Assembly (NCBI GenBank): GCA_946807835.1
Contig: OX327690.1
Location: 13,302,501 to 13,366,500, forward strand
DNA from: Ailanthus altissimus
Taxonomy: Eukaryota; Streptophyta; Magnoliopsida; Sapindales; Simaroubaceae
DNA: 64,000 nt
Direction of reading: 5' to 3'
The notes under the pieces are model-generated. The model saw nothing but the letters and a program-made list of their open reading frames with translations. It had not been told where the DNA came from and did no database searches. Shown here piece by piece: positions 58,680 through 64,000 of this stretch. The number at the start of each line of letters is the position of its first letter. Position 1 is the stretch's first letter. The position numbers and the translations under genes were made by a program.

Positions 58680-59430
58680 TATCAACCTAGGAGGGAAGAT
58701 CAGTACTAATTAAGAAGGAAATAGAGGTTTAGAAGCCAATATACTTTTCCAACAAGTCTTTCATCGACCCAGAAAACTAGTATCCAATAATGGAGAAGCT
58801 GGTCTTAGCATTGGTCATGTTAGAAATAAATGTACGCCCTTATTTTCAGGCCCACGCCATTATAGTACTTATCGACCAACCTTTTAGACAAATCTTATAC
58901 AAGTTTGACATGTCAAAAAGCCTAGTCAAGTGGACCACAGAATTGAGCGAGTTCAACATACACTAAAGCCCCAAGCAGCTATAAAAGGTCAAGACTTAGC
59001 CAAATTCGTAACAGAATGCACCCTGGGAGGATCTGAGATCGAAATCACCCTTGAAGAGACCTTGTGGGAATATGATAATGAAACTTTAACTTCAGTCCTT
59101 TGCATTGACGTGGCTTCCAACTCTTAGGATTGTGGGGCAAAAGTACTTATTAGTCCAGAAAGGGATGATGTTTGTTAAGCAGTCAGGTTTGAGTTATCAG
59201 CCTCAAACAACGAAGTTGAGTATGAAGTTCTCTTGGCTAGATTAAAAGTAGCCATAGCCTTATCAGCAAGAAGGGTCCCGGTGAAAAGCAACTCCCAATT
59301 GGTCGTTAACAAAGTAAATATAGATTTTAAAGCTCGAGGAGAGAACATGTTAGCATACTTTGAGAAAGTTTGGATCTCGATAAGTGAGTTTGATGAGGTA
59401 AAAATTGAACTAATCCTAGGGTAGAATCAT
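58680..59430 (+). pseudogene. Tat-type gypsy RNase H domains (decayed)
   Basis: The connection reads YPIMEKLVLALVMLEINVRPYFQAH near 58780 and KWTTELSEFNI near 58930. The extra Tat-type RNase H has LCIDVASNS near 59100 (catalytic Asp kept), SASNNEVEYEVLLARLKVAI near 59201, KSNSQLVVNKVNIDFKARGE near 59286 and KVWISISEFDEVKIELI near 59366. Dual RNase H with the 'NNEAEYEALLAGL' block is characteristic of the Tat lineage. Confidence 0.85.
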
Positions 59431-59679
59431 CGGGTAGAGGTGATAGTACTACTTGTTTCCATAGAAGTAGTTTTAATACCAATGCCTATCTCTTTGGAAT
59501 TTGTCCCAAAATGCAGGATATAGGAAGGACCTAAGGAACAAGTGATGCAGATTGACACCCAACCCATCTGGATGGACCTTCTTAGGGAATATATCTTGAA
59601 TGGGATCCTTTTGACGGATAAATAAAAAGCCAAAAGCTTTGATATCAAGCCACCTGATACACGGTAATTAATGGGGTGC

Positions 59680-60790
59680 TATACAGGAGAGAGTTCTCTC
59701 ATCTATACATGAGATGCCTAGGACCATAAGAAATTGAACAAGCCCTTAGGGAGATTTATGAAGGCATTTGTAGAAACCACTTAAGAGTTGAAGTTTTGAC
59801 TCACAAGGTCTTTAAATGGAGTGTTAATGGTCCATTGCTATTCAAAATGCTAAAGACCTAGTCAAAAGAGGTGAGGCGTGTCCAAGATTTGTTAACAGCA
59901 TCTAAAGTCTATCGAAAAAGCTTAGCAACATGTCTGGGTCATGGCCTTTTTCCCTCTGAGGGCTCGATTTGATAAGTCATTTACCTCAGGGGAAGGGTTC
60001 TTTTATGTGTGCTATTATTGACATGGATTACTTTACTAAGTGGGTTGAAGAAAGGCAGCATCCAAAATCACATAAAAAAGCTTATAGAACTTTGTATAGA
60101 GAAATTTAGTATGCTGTTTCAGAATACCACACATAATTGTGACTGATTATGGGAATCAGTTTAATAACAATAGCTTTAGAAGATTTTCTGAGCAGTTGGG
60201 AGTTCAGCTTTAGTTCGCTTCCTAGCACATCCTAAGACTAACATTTATGTAGAATTTTCCAACAAGATCATTAAGAGGCTGCTCAAGAAGAAGTTAACCA
60301 AAAGAAAGAAGGGTGGGCAAAGAATTACCTAAGGTGCTTTGGGCTTTGGAACCACCAACAAGGTTGCCATCGGGGAAACCCTATTCTCACTTGCCTTCAG
60401 TTGTGAATCCATAATCCCCACCAAGATTTTCACCCTAACCCACTATATATTACACTTCTTAGAGGCTGCAAATGATGAACTTATTAGAGGAAGTTTGGAT
60501 TTAGCAAAACAAAAGAATGAGAAGGCACAGGTTCGCATGGTGATTTACCATACAAAATGTGGCAAGATACTACAACAAAAGGGTATAAGCACATGAATTC
60601 ATAGAGAGTGATCTTGTGCTCATAAAATTTCTCCTCAACATAAAAAACCTAGTAGATAGAGTACTCGGACTAATCTAAGAAATACCTTACAAAGTGTTTA
60701 AGAGAATCATGGCAGGGGTATACGACCATGAACATGCCGATGGCAAGCCGGTGAGAAAACCATAGAACGCCGAGCTTCTAAAAAAGTATT
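59680..60790 (+). pseudogene. Tat-type gypsy integrase (decayed)
   Basis: EIYEGICRNHL near 59750 matches the HHCC-finger entry ('EVHEGICGNHLG'). The core has IVTDYGNQFNNNSF near 60137 ('VTDNGxQF', Asp kept, Asn changed to Tyr). IGETLFSLAFSCESIIPTKI near 60369 is the 'GETPFSLAYGTEAVIPVEI' block. The end GKPVRKP*NAELLKKYY near 60744 is the usual integrase C-terminus. It is broken by stops and frameshifts. Confidence 0.85.
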
Positions 60791-60944
60791 ATCTTTAAAT
60801 GAATTGTCCATTTATATGAGTTTATTTATATAAATTGTTGAGGAATGTATCCATGTCTATGAGAATAAATAAAACTTTTGAATTCCCTTAATGCGTAATC
60901 TTTTTTCTTGCATGAACATGCATTAAAAACAAACATCTCTAATA

Positions 60945-62160
60945 TGAGGGGTCCTCAAAGTTGAGTATAAACACAAGTCTTTGTCGGAGGGTTCGACTTT
61001 CACAGGTTTCTCCCACAAGGAGTCACCCAAGCTGAGGATAAAAGTAAGTCCTTGAGGGAGGGTTCTACTCACACAAACGTTTCCCCCATAAAAGGTAACC
61101 TAGGCTAGAGATAAATAAGTCTTTGTGGAAGGGTTCAACTTTCACAAAATTTTCCTCTATGAGAGGCTCCCCAGACTAGAGATAAACAAGTCTTTGTGGA
61201 AGGATTTGACTCTAAAAAAGGTTTCCCCTAAGCCAGAGATAAATAAGTCATTGTGAAAATGTTTGACTCTCACAAATATTTCCTCTATGAGGGATCGCCC
61301 AGGCCAAGGATAAATGCAAGTTCTTGTAAGAGGGTTCAACTCTTATAAATGTTTCCCCTCCATGAGGGGTCCTCAAGATGGAGATAAACAAGTACTTTTG
61401 GGAGGGTTTGACTCTCATAAAAGTTTCCTTACCCATGCTAAGGATAAACAGAAGTCCTAGTGGGAGGGTTCGACTCTCACAAAGGTTTCCTCTAGGAGGA
61501 CTCGCCCAGGCCAGACATAAACGCAAGTCTATATGAGAGAGTTTGACTCTCACAAAGGTTTCCTCCACAAGGGGTCCCCTAGGCTAGATATAAACGAGTC
61601 CTTATAGGAGGGTTTGACTCTCACAAAGGTTTCCTCTGCGAGGCTTGCCTAGGTCAAGTATAAACATAAGTCCTTATAGGAGGGTTTGACTTTCATAAAG
61701 GTTTCTCCATGAGTGGTTCCTCCTACTAGATATAAACTAATCTTTGTGGGAGGGTTCAACTCTCATAAAGGTTTCCCCCATGAGGGATCGCTCAGATTAG
61801 GGATAAATGAAAGTCTTTGTGTGAGGGTTTGACACTTATAAGAGTTATCTAATTAGAGGTCCCCCAAGCCAGAGATAAATATGTCTTTATAGAAGGGTTC
61901 GACTCTCACAAAGGATCCCTTAGGCCGAAGAGAAACACAAGTTATGAGAGAGTTCGACTTATTGAGCAATAACCCTGTGCGGGATCTAGCTTACAAAAGG
62001 AAAGATAACTCCCTTAAGGCTGAAGAGAAACACGAGTTCTCATAAAAGGGTTTGTCTCTCATCACGCCCTCTGTGGGATTTATCTCACAGGGGAAAGAAT
62101 AGCTCCCCCATAAGGGGTCCTTAAAGCTAAGGGAAGTTAGTGCTGGTCTTAGTGCGGGTT
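60945..62160 (+). repeat. 72-bp minisatellite, about 16 units
   Basis: The core GAGGGTTYGACTCTCACAAA followed by GGTTTCC recurs about every 72 bases (for example 61463, 61535, 61607, 61679, 61750, 61822), with a more variable ATAAAC-AAGTCYTTGTGGGAG half. Units at both ends are more diverged and irregular in length. It lies between integrase and the antisense ORF, a position where Tat elements often carry tandem repeats. Confidence 0.9.
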
Positions 62161-62298
62161 TTCTAGAATACAAAAGGCTTTGTCTGGGACTAATCAAGAA
62201 GATCACGATAAAGAATATTAGAAACACAAAAGCCAACCACTATATGTTAAGTAAACATCCAAACAAATAAGTTCTAAAGCACACTTGCCTAAAAATAC

Positions 62299-62320
62299 AT
62301 AATAATAATAATAATAATAG
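62299..62320 (+). repeat. (AAT)n microsatellite
   Basis: A run of AAT trinucleotides in the 3' part of the Tat-type element. Confidence 0.85.
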
Positions 62321-62399
62321 AAATAGAAATTGTTCACAAGGACATAACCACCCCAAAAAATAGTTTGAAAATAGAAGGGCATATCTACCCAGAAGTTCA

Positions 62400-64000
62400 A
62401 GTTGCGTAGGCAACATTTTCAAATGCCCTTTAAGTAATAGTATCCCTGATGGGGGTAGGTTGGCTCCGGGTTCATCCTTTACAGTAATTAAAGGAGAAGA
62501 GACTTCATGGAACACAAGAGGGGCAGTTACCACAGCGGTCGAGATCTCAAAAATAGCAGAAGCAATAGAAGGGATCTTCGTAAGAAAAATCGAGAGTGGA
62601 CTCACGCTTTAGATAAGATCCAAAGAGGCTTAGGGGAAGGATCAACAACATGAGCATTTGGCCAAGCATCTTGGGGCTCGTGCTTAGCTCTTCGCTTTCA
62701 TGCTTATCTTGACAACAAAGGCTTTCCTCAAGCTGTCGATCGTTTAACATTACCCGAATCACATTCGACTGGTATTGAGAAAAGACGTAAGTCACTTAAA
62801 AAGAGAACAAGGTAGATAGTGAGATGTCTTTAATAAAATGAAGAGTAAGGTTATATGCAAGACTCACCTCTATTATGTTCACAACTGCGATGTTAAACTC
62901 TAAGATCGGGTCCAAATTAGATATCAATTATGCCTCGGTAGGATCCATGTATCTCTCAACTTGGTGCATTTTAAGATCATGAACTCTAGGTCATCATGAT
63001 TTTTTGGGACGAAAACGTTAGGGGCCACTAAGAGATGAGGCCCCTCTACCCGCTCTCGAACCTCCTCTATAGATGGCACCCTCGAACTTGAGGCACCAGC
63101 TGATTGCATGCATCTATAGGGGAGTTAGAAAGGTATAGGGGACTGAGCAATCCTCCATGCGGATATCATCCATTTCACATTAGCCACCCTTGAGGTCTGG
63201 TCTCAAACTTTAACTAGAGATTCGCGAGGTAGCCCACAAGGGCTTGCACCCCTACCACCTATCGAGATATCTTAGCCCTGCCCTTCTTGGGCTATCATAA
63301 CTATGGCTTCCCCTTGGGCTATTGCAACCTCAACTACCCCAAGTCTTATCATACCCACTACCTCCTTTAGGGTTCCTGCGACCTCCACTAAAACAAGTTT
63401 ATGACCTTCTTAGGGTTAATGTCCTGATTGTTTGCCCCTAATTTGGGACCCTAGCCATCAACCTGAGCATTCCTGATTTTTTTTCCCCTAATGTGAGACC
63501 CTAGCCATCAACCTGAGCATTCTTCATACTTTGATTACCTCTTAGTCTAGCATACTTGTAAACAGTAAAAATCTAGATTAACACCTGTGACACACAATAA
63601 AGAAAAATAACTAAAAACCCATTTCTTCTTCAAGAGTGTTTCGAGGTAACTCGGGTATCAGACCAACGTCTCTAAGGCTGACCGCAAAAAAAAAATCCTT
63701 GACTTGGGCAAAATTTTCCAAAATAGTTTTCAATTTAAGCCTGGTGGGTTTTAGACACTTCCTGGTCAGTCACCCAAGCTTTTAAAAGAAGTTGAAAAAA
63801 TATGCAAGTACAAACAGAAGACAATATTGTTATAGAAGAACAAATGAAAATGAAAAAAGTAACCTGCTTCTAGGGAAAAAATAGTTAGGACGACTTAATG
63901 CCCCATACTCATGATTAAGGGACTTTTTGAACCAACCCCATTCATCAGCGACGAAAAACCAGTTCTCTTTCCAACCCTTATTGGTAGAGGGCAACCTTGG
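62400..64000 (-). pseudogene. Antisense ORF of the Tat element, 'putative gypsy type transposon' domain
   Basis: On the minus strand the right edge reads PRLPSTNKGWKENWFF, resembling the 'KGWKxxWFFV' end of the Pfam family named 'putative gypsy type transposon' (Transposase_28). The exon could end at 63864 with a GT donor. An intron of about 85 bases would rejoin at 63778 (AG acceptor), giving AWVTDQEVSKTHQA and an acidic LIPELPRNTLEEE. Further down, SAGASSSRVPSIEEVRER near 63100 and QYQSNVIRVMLNDRQLEES near 62785 suggest the linker and a coiled C-terminal part. Stops occur. The 5' end lies beyond the window. The role of such antisense ORFs is not established. I infer the splice sites from the sequence only. 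Confidence 0.55.

Noticed and set aside
60945..62160. CRISPR-like array
   Set aside because: The repeats have no unique spacers. The whole 72-bp unit is repeated, it varies gradually, and it lies in a plant retrotransposon.

Overview
The window looks like heterochromatin or intergenic DNA from a dicot-like flowering plant. It is strongly AT-rich by eye. It carries plant Ty1/copia, Athila-type, chromovirus-type and Tat-type Ty3/gypsy LTR retrotransposons, plant primer-binding sites (tRNA-iMet and tRNA-Asp types), a plant LOG cytokinin-activation gene relic, and almost no intact reading frame. I cannot name the species. No bacterial, rRNA or CRISPR features were seen. Element names below are my own labels. 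Boundaries were read by eye from TG...CA ends, target-site duplications (TSDs) and interrupted reading frames.

Layout, left to right. (1) 808-11425 is a decayed copia element, Copia-1. Its 5' LTR holds two solo LTRs of a long-LTR copia family (LL1 972-3144, LL2 3160-5440), and its reverse transcriptase is split by a minus-strand Athila-like solo LTR (8628-9894). (2) 12190-24229 is a minus-strand copia, Copia-2, split twice. One insert (13990-15495) is an Athila-like LTR joined to a complete complementary copy of tRNA-Asp. The other (15905-22279) is a chromovirus-like LTR element whose interior holds an intronless LOG pseudogene and an unrecognised decayed ORF. (3) 24230-29153 is a minus-strand long-LTR solo LTR (LL4) into which a plus-strand copy of the same family (LL3, 26673-29021) has inserted, giving a long inverted repeat. 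(4) 29154-32021 is the least repeat-like stretch and contains one candidate plant first exon (31313-31486). (5) 32022-48440 is Copia-3, opened by a long-LTR copia (LL5, 32618-46425, TSD CAAAG). That element encloses a probable minus-strand LTR fragment, then an Athila-like solo LTR (36664-44397), then a gag-only Athila element (Athila-A, 37040-43335), so the nest is four to five levels deep. (6) About 49080 to the right edge is a Tat-type gypsy element. Its gag is cut by a second gag-only Athila element (Athila-B, 50055-56541, TSD TGAAT). After pol come a 72-bp minisatellite and an antisense ORF resembling the 'putative gypsy type transposon' domain.

How it works together: nothing here looks like a functioning pathway. 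The story is serial retrotransposon insertion followed by point-mutation decay. Most premature stops sit where Trp, Gln or Arg codons are expected, which fits deamination of methylated cytosine. The most unusual items are the LTR-tRNA-Asp chimera with a 9-bp duplication, the LOG gene relic inside an LTR element, the GC-rich repeat arrays that recur upstream of the TATA box in several different LTR families, and the non-coding blocks shared by two divergent gag-only Athila elements.
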